Shown here: positions 11,362 to 21,113 of the stretch, in pieces | Position numbering within the stretch: the stretch's first letter is position 1 | Layout of the letters: every line of letters starts with the position of its first letter | Assembly: GCA_964036665.1 (NCBI GenBank) | Contig: OZ038528.1 | Coordinates: 22,803,245-22,867,244, forward strand | Direction of reading: 5' to 3' | Length of the DNA stretch: 64,000 nucleotides | Origin: Gordius sp. MW1 | Lineage: Eukaryota; Nematomorpha; Gordioida; Gordea; Gordiidae | Position numbers and translations under genes: made by a program | Notes under the pieces: generated by a model | What the model was told of the DNA's origin: nothing | Databases searched by the model: none | What the model saw: the letters and a program-made list of their open reading frames with translations, nothing else

Positions 11362-11606
11362 CAGTGGCGTAAATGAGGAGGGAGGGCAACGGGAAATTCT
11401 CCTCCCCCTGTTTTTTGATTAGCAACTAAATTAAATGGGTTAAAATATTGTAGTTTAGTTACATCAAAGACTTTAAGACATTTATAAAAACCTAGAAACA
11501 TAATATATACATATATTACATTTGATTTAATTTTTGACAAATCTCGTTGGAAAATTTTTTTGCCAAATTCCTCCCCCCCCTCATGAAAATCCTGGCTACG
11601 CGCCTG
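11362..11606. mobile_element. hAT-type MITE with perfect 8-bp duplication
   Basis: Starts CAGTGGCGTA and ends CTGGCTACGCGCCTG. The target duplication TTAGGAAG is perfect (11354-11361 and 11607-11614). The interior is non-coding and is about 85% similar by eye to 59143-59338. It lies 100 bp upstream of the C1QBP start. Confidence 0.85.
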
Positions 11607-11637
11607 TTAGGAAGGAAAGGGTAATAATTGCTATTAA

Positions 11638-12017
11638 TGTGGTATACCTTTTTTCCTTTTTATTTAATTCCCTTCGTGTGTGTTACTTTTCCTTCCGCCC
11701 CCCCCTCACACGCTTGTACGTGTTTGTTATTTCTATCAACACGCATCATTGAATTTTGAATACGCGTACTGTATCGATAACTTTTTATATTTCGATCATT
11801 CTAAAAATGCTTTTTTGATTTTCTTTGTCTGAGAATAAAATAAAATAACCAAGATGTGAAAACAATTAAAGTATATTTCCGCGTACGCGCGTGAGTCTTT
11901 TTACCTTGTTCCCCCTGCCATCTCCCTTTTCTTCACAGGTTTCCCAAATTTCTATTCATCATATCTTAAATCGCATCTTGTAAAAATATGAATTCATCCT
12001 AATTTAAAAATATAGAA
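11638..12017 (+). repeat. 5' LTR
   Basis: Starts TGTGGTATACC; 380 bp. It lacks the segment present at about 13077-13660 of the 3' LTR. That segment is bounded by GTCTG on both sides, as expected for a microhomology deletion. The end is placed where the two LTRs stop matching. Confidence 0.7.
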
Positions 12018-12018
12018 A

Positions 12019-12036
12019 TGGTGTCAGAAGTGGGAT
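12019..12036 (+). promoter_or_regulatory. Primer binding site (tRNA-Leu type)
   Basis: TGGTGTCAGAAGTGGGAT, one base after the 5' LTR. Its reverse complement is the 3' end of a tRNA-Leu (CACTTCTGACA plus CCA), and the match continues into the T arm (GGGTTCAGATCC). A start at TGG directly after an LTR is how minus-strand primer sites look. Confidence 0.75.
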
Positions 12037-12339
12037 CTGAACCCATATAATGATTGTTGGATTTTCCCCCACCACCAACAAAGATTGTAAAACTGCGTAT
12101 TTCATAACCCCTCCCCTCCTTTCTTGATACATTAATTGCAAGTTCGTTGATTGTGAGATTCCTTTTTGATCTTATACGAGTAGAACATCTGCTGTATTTC
12201 TTGTACTATTTTTAATAGATACAATCGTAGCGTGGTACTGAACAAAGACTCTTTTGTTCGTATGTAAACTTATTTATGTTTACACAATCTCCCCTCCCGG
12301 GTCCTACTACTTCATATGTGGTATACTGATAAAATAAAA

Positions 12340-13060
12340 TAAGCATTTTTTACAATGACGAATATAAAAAGTTATCGATACAGTACGCGTATACAAAATT
12401 CAATGATGCGTGTTGATAGAAATAACAAACACGTACAAGCGCGTTGGGGGGAGGAAAAGTAACACACACGAAGGGAATTAAATAAAAATGAAAAGAGGTA
12501 TACCACACCTCACCCTTTATAGAAAAGTGGAAGACTTAGTACTTCCGATAAAGGTCTAGGAGTTCAGTGTTTTTAAGTGCAACTTTCTTTATCTAAAGAT
12601 CGAGGCGTCTATTTAATCTTTTACAATAAAAGTCAGAACATTTTTTACCTACGATTATAATTTTTGTTGAGGTTGTTGCTCGGTGCTAGATGCCAGATGT
12701 TTGAATTTATGTAGGCTGAACAAAATTGAAATTCATACGTAAAAAATGTTCGGACTTTTATTGTAAAAGATTAAATAGACGCCTCGATCTTTAGATAAAG
12801 AAAGTTGCACTTAAAAACTGAACTCCTAGACCTTTATCGGAAGTAAATTAAGTCTTCGACTTCTCGATAAAGGGTGAGGTGTGGTATACCTCTTTTCCTT
12901 TTTATTTAATTCTCTTCGTGTGGGTTACTTTTCCTCCCCCCCCCCCCCCCCCACGCGCTTGTACGTGTTTGTTATTTCTATCGACACGCATCATTGAATT
13001 TTGTATACGCGTACTGTATCGATAACTTTTAATATTTCGATCATTCTAAAAAATGCTTTT
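12340..13060. repeat. Long inverted repeat: two ~310-bp arms
   Basis: Arm 12340-12648 and arm 12739-13060 are near-perfect reverse complements around a 90-bp spacer. The right arm is the 3' end of the internal region plus the start of the 3' LTR, and the left arm is the same sequence inverted, including an inverted polypurine tract (CCTCACCCTTT, near 12506-12516). Confidence 0.85.
12869..12879 (+). promoter_or_regulatory. Polypurine tract
   Basis: AAAGGGTGAGG immediately before the 3' LTR start (TGTGG at 12880), the expected place and composition for the plus-strand primer. Confidence 0.7.
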
Positions 13061-13817
13061 TTAATTTTCTTTGTCTGTATCGTATCTCTCGATACGAGGA
13101 TACCTACCCCCCCCCCCCATACAACGCCGCTAACTTTCTAACACGTATATGATAATACGCGAGGTACTCTTATTCTCTTTTGTTCTTCAGAATGTAGTAG
13201 TCTACGACACCATCTGCCTTTCATGGACATGCTAGTTAATGTGTAGTACATAGAACTCTATTCCTGTACATTTAATTTCTAGTACGCGTATATTCCCCCC
13301 CCCCCCGACGCGCTTATGCTTATACGTATTTGTTATTTCTTACGCGTGAGTGATTTTCGATATACGCGTCTTATCGGATTGCTTTGATAATTTTGATATC
13401 AATAATTAATACATTTTTATATTTCGATAATTAGTTGATTCTGTGATGTTATCAATAAAATTTATAGACATGTGAGGTGTAGAAATAATACAATACCATT
13501 ACTGCGGAAAAGGTTTTCCCCGGCCCTCGAAATTTCCTATCCCCCTTACCCAATATTTCCCAATAACTTTCCTCAGATCTTCCAATTTATTTATGTTGAT
13601 GATTCCCCTTCTCTTAGACCTTTTTAGTATTTAAATCGTATTTTCCAGGAATACGATAGTCTGAGAATTATATTTCCGCGTACGCGCGTGAGTCTTTTTA
13701 CCTTGTTCCCCCTGCCATCTCCCTATCCTTCACAATTCTCCCAATATATCCCTATTCCCCATATCTTAAATAGCATCCTGTAAAAATATGAATTCATCCT
13801 AATTTAAAAATATAAAA
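12880..13817 (+). repeat. 3' LTR (long form)
   Basis: 938 bp, beginning TGTGGTATACC and ending in TTTAAAAATATA. The last 140 bp (from GCGTACGCGCGTGAG) match the end of the 5' LTR closely. It holds several C runs and YRCGCG-rich segments not seen elsewhere. Confidence 0.7.
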
Positions 13818-13822
13818 ATTAA

Positions 13823-14249
13823 TTTAAAAGCTTTTACAAACCTCTATTTATTTCCTTAAGAAGTTGTAGCATTCATTTTTTAATGATATCTTTACAAACT
13901 TAAACATATCTTCCTATATTAAAATGTGGCACTACTTAAATATGTTAGAATTATGAGATAAACCTAGGACTAGTATTTTGGATTTTCACAAAAAAGCATG
14001 GGAAAACCCAAAGAGGGGGGGCAGGGAAGGGCAGCTGGTTTCCCTTAAATTCAAAAATTTGTTGAAATTAATAAAAATTATGGCTAAATTTTCAAAAAAT
14101 GATCATTTTGCTCCTCCCTAAATTATTACTGCCCTCCCCTAATCCCAATGGTGGCATAAATTTTGGCTTTTTTGATAGTGGATAACATCCTAACCAAGTA
14201 ATATTATTATTAACGCCTAAAAGTCTATTATCTTAAGATACTAATTCAT
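13823..14249. other. No gene; possible MITE remnant
   Basis: About 13996-14157 looks like a decayed member of the CATGGGCG...family, including the reverse of GGGATTAGGGGAGGGCAGTAATAA. Ends and duplications are not preserved. Confidence 0.4.
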
Positions 14250-14763
14250 ATACTTTCTAGTGCTGGTCCCAAAGTTGTGGATTTTTTTAATCCGTTTGTT
14301 CCATCGTGTCGAGTAAGGGTTATGTCCTTATCTCTCATTTTCCTTACTTTGTCCATTTGCTTATTCCACGTAGTACGTAATCGTCAACTATTTATATTTT
14401 AATTTAGATGAATTGCAAATGTTCGCATTACCTTAGCCAATTAGCCTATATTTGTCCTGAGGATGCCATTCGTCATACATACGGCTCCAACTTATTATTC
14501 TCATCTCCGCGGCTTTAATTAACTTATAATCCGTAGCTTTTAAAACCTATATTTCACTTTCATAATACCAGCCTTAAGATAGATTTTTGAGCTTTGAGCA
14601 CATTATGGATATGATTTTTGCTATTTAAGCCATCCCTTTTTAATTCGTGCATTGACTTACTTTGCGCAACTTCCCTTTTGGTGAAGCCACAAATCGAGAT
14701 ATTTACTTTTTGGTATTTCAATATAATGATGGGATACTTGAAACATCTCAATGTACACATTTT
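14250..14763 (-). pseudogene. RTE-clade LINE, C-terminal part (segment 3 of 3)
   Basis: The minus strand gives broken frames typical of the end of RTE-clade reverse transcriptases, such as GSCAK followed by ARIKKGWLK and later a decayed RDKDITLTRH-like end. It ends exactly where the Helentron-like copy C starts (14764). The rest of the same LINE continues at 21028-21113 and 22801-24640. Confidence 0.7.
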
Positions 14764-15309
14764 TAATTGCTATGCAATTTATGGGCTCGTTTTTTGGTGT
14801 CCGTCGTCCGTCCGTCGTCCGTCGTCCGTTACCCTCCCTATCTATTTGCATTGGGTATATTAGGTTATCACTTTTTTAAATTAATGCATGAGAAAGAGGT
14901 GCCCCACCCCTCATCCCTATCTCATGCATAAGAGGTGCCCCACCCCTCATCTCTAGCTCCCTCGGTGTGTTATATATAAGATTTGTTAAATTATCTATTA
15001 TATAATAAACATAAATAAAAGTTGTTTACTTTTAATTGCTATGCAATTTAACTAGTTATATAATAAACATAAATAAAAGTTGTTTACTTTTAATTGCTAT
15101 GCAATTTAACTAGTTTTTGTTATATAATAAACATAGATAAAAGTTGTTTACTTTTAATGCTATGCAATTTAACTAGTTATATAATAAACATAAATAAAAG
15201 TTGTTTACTTTTAATTACTATGCAATTTAATTAGTTTTGGGGTTAGAATCCCGGAGTTTTTTTTGACTCTTATGATTGTTCTTGTTACTATCATTGATAA
15301 TAAGAATTT

Positions 15310-16210
15310 TTGGCCGTCCGCTGGCTGCTGACCAATGAAAAAAATGACCATTGGCCAAAATGTAAATCGAAATTATTTTTTTCGTTTTTTTTTATTATTA
15401 TGATTGTTCCTGTTTCTACCATTGCTATTATGACTTTTTGGCCGTCCGCTGGCTGCTGACCAATGTTATATAATAAACATAAATAAAAGTTGTTTACTTC
15501 TAATTGCTATGCAATTTAACTAGTTTTTGGGTTAGAATCCCGAAGTTTTTTTTGACTTTTATGATTGTTCTTGTTACTATCATTGATAATAAGACTTTTT
15601 GGCCGTCCGCTGGCTGCTGACCAATGAAAAAAATGACCATTGGCCAAAATGTGAATCCGAGTTTATTTTTTCGTTTTTTTTTTGACTATTATGATTGTTC
15701 CTGTTACTACCATTGCTATTATGACTTTTTGGCCGTCCGTTGGCTGCTGACCAATGGAAAAAAATCACCATTGGCCAAAATGTGATTCGAAATTTTTTTT
15801 TTCGTTTTTTTTGACTATTATGAATTTATATCCACTTTTACCGTGTCCTGGCTGCTGACCAATGGAAAAAATGACTATTGGCCAAAATGTAATTCGAAAA
15901 TTTTTTTTTAGTTTTTTTTGACTATTATGAATTTATATCCACTTTTACCGTGTCCTGGCTGCTGACCGATGGAAAAAAATGACCATTGGCCAAAATGTGA
16001 TTCGAAAATTTTTTTTAGTTTTTTTTTTACTATTATAAGTTTATATCCACTTTTACCGTGTCCTGGCTGCTGACCAATGGAAAAAAACGACCATTGGCCA
16101 AAATGTGATTCGAAAATTTTTTTTTCGTTTTTTTTACTCTTATGAATTTATATCCACTTTTACCGTGTGCTGGCTGCTGACCAATGGAAAAAAATGACCA
16201 TTGGCCAAAT
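15310..16210. repeat. ~110-bp tandem units of Helentron copy C
   Basis: Units run GACCAATGG-AAAAAA-TGACCATTGGCCAAAATGTG, a T-rich run, then GACTATTATGA and either GGCCGTCCGCTGGCTGCT or TACCGTGTCCTGGCTGCT. Each unit has CCAATGG and CCATTGG able to pair. Open frames through these units are by-products of the repeat. Confidence 0.85.
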
Positions 16211-17099
16211 TTTATATATAACCTAAAAATTTATTATAGATGGTCTAACAGACAGCCAACTATGTGATATATATTTTTAACCTTATAAATGCATATATAT
16301 TTTTTTATTGGGTTAATATATTTCATTTAATTAGATTGTGATTTCATAGAAAACCTAAAAAGTAATATTTAAAAAAATAATATAGGCATTAGATTCTAAT
16401 TTACGATAAAAGATATCGATAGAAACTAACACAAAATTCGAAACCGCCTTCAAAGGTATAAGCATAGCCCGTTATTTCTAATTAAATTGAATCTCCTATT
16501 AAACTCAAACACGAATTGTACTTTATTAGATGGCGCGCGTAAGTTTATATAATTAGTAAAATTTTTCTACGTGTCATAGATATTACACCGCACGTGTGGC
16601 AGGGAAATGTCCGATATTTTTAAAATGAAAAGGTATTTTAGGAATCTGAAAAGGTTATTTTACCCCCGGCCGCCCTGGGAACCTACGGGTAAAGTTTCGA
16701 GCGAATCGGGCTGGTAGTTTAAGAATTTAGCCCTTTTTTAAAACTAAAAAAAACTTTTTTTTTAATTTTTTTTTTACATTAAATTAATATTTTGTTTTTG
16801 TTAATACCATTGATAATATGACTTTTTGACCGTCCGCTGGCTACTGACCGACGAAATATATTGATTTTCTAAACATAAAACACAACTTTATTATTTCATT
16901 ATCTATATAAATAACATTACTATTTTAAAGCCAACATGGTATAGTGGTTATAGCGCCGGTGTAGCAGGTTAATAATACGCCAGAATATTTGTGCGCCGCA
17001 ATTTGATTGGTTATAAACAAATTTGATAAATATGATTAGCGTGAATGTTCATTACACGTGGAGTGGAGCGTATTTCAATTGGTTTCCTATCGCGTTTTC

Positions 17100-17300
17100 A
17101 ATTGAAAAACATTAAGGATATTTGTACAGGATATTTGTACACTATTAATTCTTACCAAGTAAGCATTAATTCTTACCAAGTAAGCATTTAACTTAATAAC
17201 TTTGATGTAATTATACTTTAATAGTAACTTAAAAGGCCAAATATTATATCCACTTATACTTTAATAGTAACTTAAAAGGCCAAATATTATATCCATATAT
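17100..17300 (+). repeat. Short direct duplications upstream of the Ginger1 gene
   Basis: TTAATTCTTACCAAGTAAGC is repeated back to back (about 17146-17186), as is a ~39-bp block TACTTTAATAGTAACTTAAA (about 17213-17296). They lie just before the ATG, in what should be the 5' leader or promoter. Confidence 0.8.
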
Positions 17301-17326
17301 CATATTTATGCTCAATTATTTTTTAG

Positions 17327-19846
17327 ATGGCAAAATATGATTTTGATGAAATCATTAAATACATAGAGGAAGGTGTGATGCCTGGGGCATTTGATAAAAA
17401 CCAAAGAGCCTACCTCAAAAGGAAATCAGCTCTTTTTGTATTAAAAAATGAAGTATTATTTCACAAGAGACAGATAAACTCTGGAGGTGTGAGGACAGGT
17501 ATTCTATTATATAAACTTATTTTAAATTCTATTTTTAGAGATGCTGGCTAAAGTGTTGAAAGATCCTATGGAAATCTCAAAAATTATCAAATTACACCAC
17601 AATGGGGCAAATGATACAATTCATGCCAAAAGTTTGGGGAGCCACATTGGATGTAATCGTACACAGGAGAAAATTGCGGAAAGGTAAGGTTTTATGAATA
17701 TAATAAATTATAAACATTAAATAGATATTGGTGGCCCAATATGACAAAAGATATTAAAGAGTATATTGGGTCATGCCATGTATGCCAGACCCATATCCCA
17801 AGGATGGATAAGGCTGTTCCTGTGCTGAATAACGTGGCCGTCGTCCCAGCACCATGGAAACAAATCGGGATTGATTTGTGCACGTTGCCCCTAACCGAAC
17901 ACGGGCATATTTGTATGTTGGTCGCCATTGATTACTTTTCAAAATGGATTGAAGCCAGGCCCATAAAGTCTCACTCGGCCAAGGAGACTTCTTACAATTT
18001 GTGGGAAATATTTTGCCGATGTGGGCGTCCCAAAGTAAAAACTTAGTTGATTTATTAATTTTTTAGATTGTTATAAGTGATCAAGGCCGCGAGTTTGTGA
18101 ACTCACTGTCAGAAGGCTTGTACGCCCTTACTGGGGTACATCACAGGATAACATCCGCCTACCATCCACAGGCTAATGGACTGGTGGAAAGGGCCAACCG
18201 CACCATCGTTAACTCGTTGGTGAAGGTGTTGGAAACGGAAACCAATAAATGGGACGTTGTTTTACCTGGTGTTTTGCATGCTTTACTAACCAGTAAACAA
18301 CGGTAATACATGATCAAGTGTAAAATATTTTATTTTTAGGTCCACAAAGTTCAGTCCGTGGGTGCTGATGTGGGGTCGACAACCAGATTCCTTTTTTTCG
18401 GATGATGAAGATGATGATGAGCTTCCTCTCGTAGATGGAAGCGATTATGATTCTTTTGTCGTTAAAAGGCTCATGGAAAAATCTAAAAGAATTTACGAGA
18501 TAGCTATGGACAACATCCTGAGTGCCCAGGCCAAGCAGAAAATTGATTATGAAAAGAGGCACCACTTGAAACCGGGTTTTCAAGTGGATGATGTCGTCCT
18601 CGTTTTCAATTGTAGGCGAGCCGATAGAAAAGGCGACAAGATGGCACCTTCATGGATCGGGCCATACAAGATTGCCTCTGGTCATCATGGTATGTCATAT
18701 ATAACCTTATTTAACCCATTTAAAGGACCTTACACCCTAAAAACGATGGAGGGGGTGATATTGAAAAAAAAACTCACGGAGGAAACATCAAATTGTATAA
18801 AAGTGGAATGGATAGTAATTAATTTTAGACATTCTTATATCTATTAAAAGTGTCCGAAAATTTTGGCAAGAGAGCCAGACGTGTGAAAATGGAGCCAAAC
18901 CTCGGTATTGATATAATGAAACTTTAAGTATATATTGATTTAGAAAAAGTTAGAACTCACAAGAAAAATACGGTAGTGGAGAAATTAATAGCAAACAATG
19001 AACATTTGGGTAAAATTTTTCTTTGTTATAATATGAATAGTAACTAATGTTCAATATTTTTTATTTATAATTAGTGTCCCACAATCTTGTTGAGGAAGTC
19101 AAAGGTGTAAAAATGGAGCCCAATTTCGGTATTGATATATTGAAACTTTAAGTATAGGTTGATTTAGAAAAAGTTACAACTGAGAAGATAAATACGGTAG
19201 TGGAGAATTTAAAAGCAAGCTAGGAAGATTCGGGTACAACTTTTCTTTGTTTTAATTTAATTTATTTTTTAGTTGGGGAATCTTTTGAAATTATTAGCTA
19301 TAATGCTAAAGAATTGAAATTTTGTTCCTTGAGTGAGGATTGGTCAAAAGAACAAAGGGTGAAGTAAATATATACATCTTTAATGTGCAAATATATATCA
19401 ATTCAAGGTTAGGGATATTCGGTCCGTTGAAGCCTGTGCCCCAGGTTGAAAAACCGTTGGGCAGGCCCGTAAGAGTGCAAGAGGTGGAGGGAGATGGCAA
19501 TTGCTTTTACCGTTGTATGAGCATAGCCATCTTCCAAAAGCAGGATCATCATTCGATCATCCGCTCACATACGTGCTGTGCATTTTTACAAGAGGATATA
19601 AGTGTTGCTATGCAACCTTATCTCCACCCATATTCTTCTAGTTCGTAATATTTGGTGGAGAAAAACATGTGGACACTGGAGGTTTGGTCCACAGAAGTGG
19701 ATATAATCCTAGCGGCAACAGTTTTTAATATAAATATATATGTTTATTCTTATCAATTGGGCCTATGGGCTCCTTATACACCGAAATTGAACAACGAATT
19801 ATCAACTCATAATATTTATTTATATCATCGTATCAATCATTTTTAA
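17327..19846 (+). pseudogene. Ginger1 transposase: Gypsy-like integrase plus OTU
   Basis: A multi-exon DDE transposase. I join 17327-17498, 17539-17683, 17725-18034, 18067-18302, 18340-18689 and 18726 onward; frames close at each GT-AG junction. Introns are 40, 41, 32, 37 and 36 nt. Seen in order: HHCC zinc finger (LHHNGA...CHVCQ), DDE core (IGIDLC; VISDQGREF; HPQANGLVERANR), and a GPY motif (WIGPYKIASG). After a poorly resolved, exon-duplicated linker comes an OTU cysteine-protease domain: EGDGNCFYRC with the catalytic Asp/Cys, and STHNIYLYHRINHF with a likely catalytic His. TAA at 19646-19648 interrupts the OTU domain in frame, and TAG at 19221-19223 interrupts the second linker copy, so I call it a pseudogene. 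The 5' start (ATG after a TTTTTTAG) may be internal. Confidence 0.87.
18842..19260 (+). repeat. Duplicated exon pair in the Ginger1 gene
   Basis: Blocks 18848-19035 and 19074-19260 are direct duplicates. Each holds a mini-exon encoding VKMEPN and, after a ~40-nt GTATTG...TTTAG intron, a second ending NTVVE. Both are bounded by splice-like sites. Confidence 0.7.
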
Positions 19847-19924
19847 TATATATTAAATTGTGAATAAATTTATTTCCACATAATGATACAATCTATAAAA
19901 TTAAACATCAAACAGAGAAATATC

Positions 19925-20445
19925 CTAAAAATTTAGACAGAAATTTATAGAAATATCAAAAATTTTAGACAGAAACTTGAGAAATATTACAAAATTTAGA
20001 CAGAAATTAATAAATTAATGAGAGAATCGACAACTTTAGACAGAAATTTATAGAAATATCAAAAAATTTAGACAGAAACTTGAGAAATATTACAAAATTT
20101 AGACAGAAATTAATAAATAAAACAGAAAATCGACAACTTTAGACAGAAATTTATAGAAATATCAAAAAATTTAGACAGAAACTTGAGAAAAATTACAAAA
20201 TTTAGACAGAAATTAATAAATAAAACAGAGAATCGACAACTTTAGACAGAAATTTATAGAAATATCAAAATATTTAGACAGAAACTTGAGAAATATTACA
20301 AAATTTAGACAGAAATTAATAAATAAAACAGAAAATCGACAACTTTAGACAGAAATTTATAGAAATATCAAAAAATTTAGACAGAAACTTGAGAAATATT
20401 ACAAAATTTTTCTGTCTAAATTAAATTTAGACAGAAATTAATAAA
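19925..20445. repeat. ~104-bp minisatellite in the Ginger1 3' region
   Basis: About five units with TTTAGACAGAAATTTATAGA, a TTTAGACAGAAACTTGAGAA segment and AATCGACAAC. Smaller periodicity comes from TTTAGACAGAAA every ~33 bp. It ends with an inverted TTTCTGTCTAAATT / AATTTAGACAGAAA pair around 20408-20437. Confidence 0.9.
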
Positions 20446-20448
20446 TAA

Positions 20449-21027
20449 TATTTATATATGCAACTGAATTATAGGGATGTCAAGTAAACGTAATTGACGT
20501 GTGTAAAAATTTAAAGTGTATCTGTCATTAGAACGTGATTGACGTGTATAAGCGTATTTCCTAATTAGCGCACAAACTCAACCTTACACCGGCTTGTGAA
20601 CTGGAGGTGTGGGTTTCAAGTCAAGGAGGGCACAAATTTTTTTTTTTAATTTTTTTAAATTAAATTAATATTTGTTCATGTTAATACCAATGACAATATG
20701 AATTTTTGACCGTCCGCTGGCTACTGACCAATAAAAAAATGACCATTGGCCAAATAAATCGAAATTTTTTTTCGTTTTGAATTGGTTAACATTGATAATT
20801 ACCCTATGTCCTCCCCTACAAGGGCCTATAACTAATTAACTAATTATTTTGCATCTAATACCCCCTATAGGCATTCTCGCCCCTTCCCACCTTTCTCGCC
20901 CATAAATTGCATAGCAAATATGCTACGTTTATACGGAGTATGGAAGAGTTCCCCCTTCCCCTCTTCCCTTCCCCTACTCCCCTTCCCTTCTCCCCCTTCC
21001 CACGAGGGCCGAAGGCCCGAGTTTTTT
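20449..21027. repeat. Inverted duplicate of 72-647
   Basis: About 575 bp are the near-identical reverse complement of 72-647: the Ginger1 right end plus the 3' end of the Helentron-like element. The flanks outside differ, so these are two copies of one chimera and not a local palindrome. Confidence 0.9.
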
Positions 21028-21113
21028 AATTACTTACATATAAATTATTTTTAGCTAACCGGTATCACTACTATCCAGCTTCTTTGAATATTTTATCTTT
21101 ACCCCTTGCATAT
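21028..21113 (-). pseudogene. RTE LINE, middle fragment (segment 2 of 3)
   Basis: This 86-bp spacer between Helentron copies C and D reads on the minus strand as ARGKDKIFKEA. That resembles ETKKKVYKEA in the sense RTE at about 43980, the sequence just after the YADD box. It is the piece of RTE left between two insertions. Confidence 0.65.

Larger units (their letters stand above)
11638..13817 (+). mobile_element. Non-autonomous LTR retrotransposon, rearranged
   Basis: Two directly repeated LTRs (11638-12017 and 12880-13817) share start TGTGGTATACC and end region TTTAAAAATATA. A tRNA-Leu-type primer binding site follows the left LTR and a polypurine tract precedes the right one. ATTAA on each side (11633-11637, 13818-13822) is a candidate 5-bp duplication. 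The internal 860 bp has no coding frame. It also contains an inverted copy of the 3' end of the element (12340-12648). The right LTR holds about 560 bp absent from the left. Confidence 0.75.
16960..20588 (+). mobile_element. Ginger1 DNA transposon, complete with CCGG duplication
   Basis: 3,629 bp flanked by CCGG at 16956-16959 and 20589-20592. The target before insertion is visible in copy B (CCGG at 33788-33791), where flanking sequence is continuous. Ends start TGTAGCAGGTT (left) and TGTAAGGTTGAG (right, reverse complement), and both have TTTGTGCGC 15-30 bp in. TGT ends, CCGG duplication and a Gypsy-like integrase with an OTU domain are the published hallmarks of Ginger1. Confidence 0.93.
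14764..21027 (+). mobile_element. Helentron-like element copy C, holding a Ginger1
   Basis: 5' end TAATTGCTATGCAATTTATG, then a CCGT microsatellite, four ~61-bp direct repeats (14994-15235: ATAATAAACATAAATAAAAG), and about seven ~110-bp units with CCAATGG/CCATTGG (15310-16210). A hAT-derived 45-bp piece and a tRNA-like module follow. The 3' end has the subterminal inverted repeat and the GGGCCGAAGGCCC hairpin. Ginger1 (16960-20588) is inserted at CCGG. Without it the element is about 2.6 kb, like copy B. It has no Rep/helicase gene, so it is non-autonomous. Confidence 0.85.

Noticed and set aside
12018-12050. tRNA-Leu 3' half on the minus strand
   Set aside because: Ends in an encoded CCA and lacks the 5' half; it is the primer binding site of the LTR element.
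15310-16210. Regular repeats resembling a CRISPR array
   Set aside because: Units vary, spacers are not unique, the genome is animal, and the units belong to a transposable element.
72-21027. A 20.9-kb Polinton/Maverick with 575-bp terminal inverted repeats and an integrase
   Set aside because: Size, inverted ends and integrase fit at first sight. But there is no DNA polymerase B, packaging ATPase, protease or capsid gene, and the integrase belongs to a 3.6-kb Ginger1 with its own CCGG duplications. The inverted ends are two copies of a Helentron-Ginger1 chimera.
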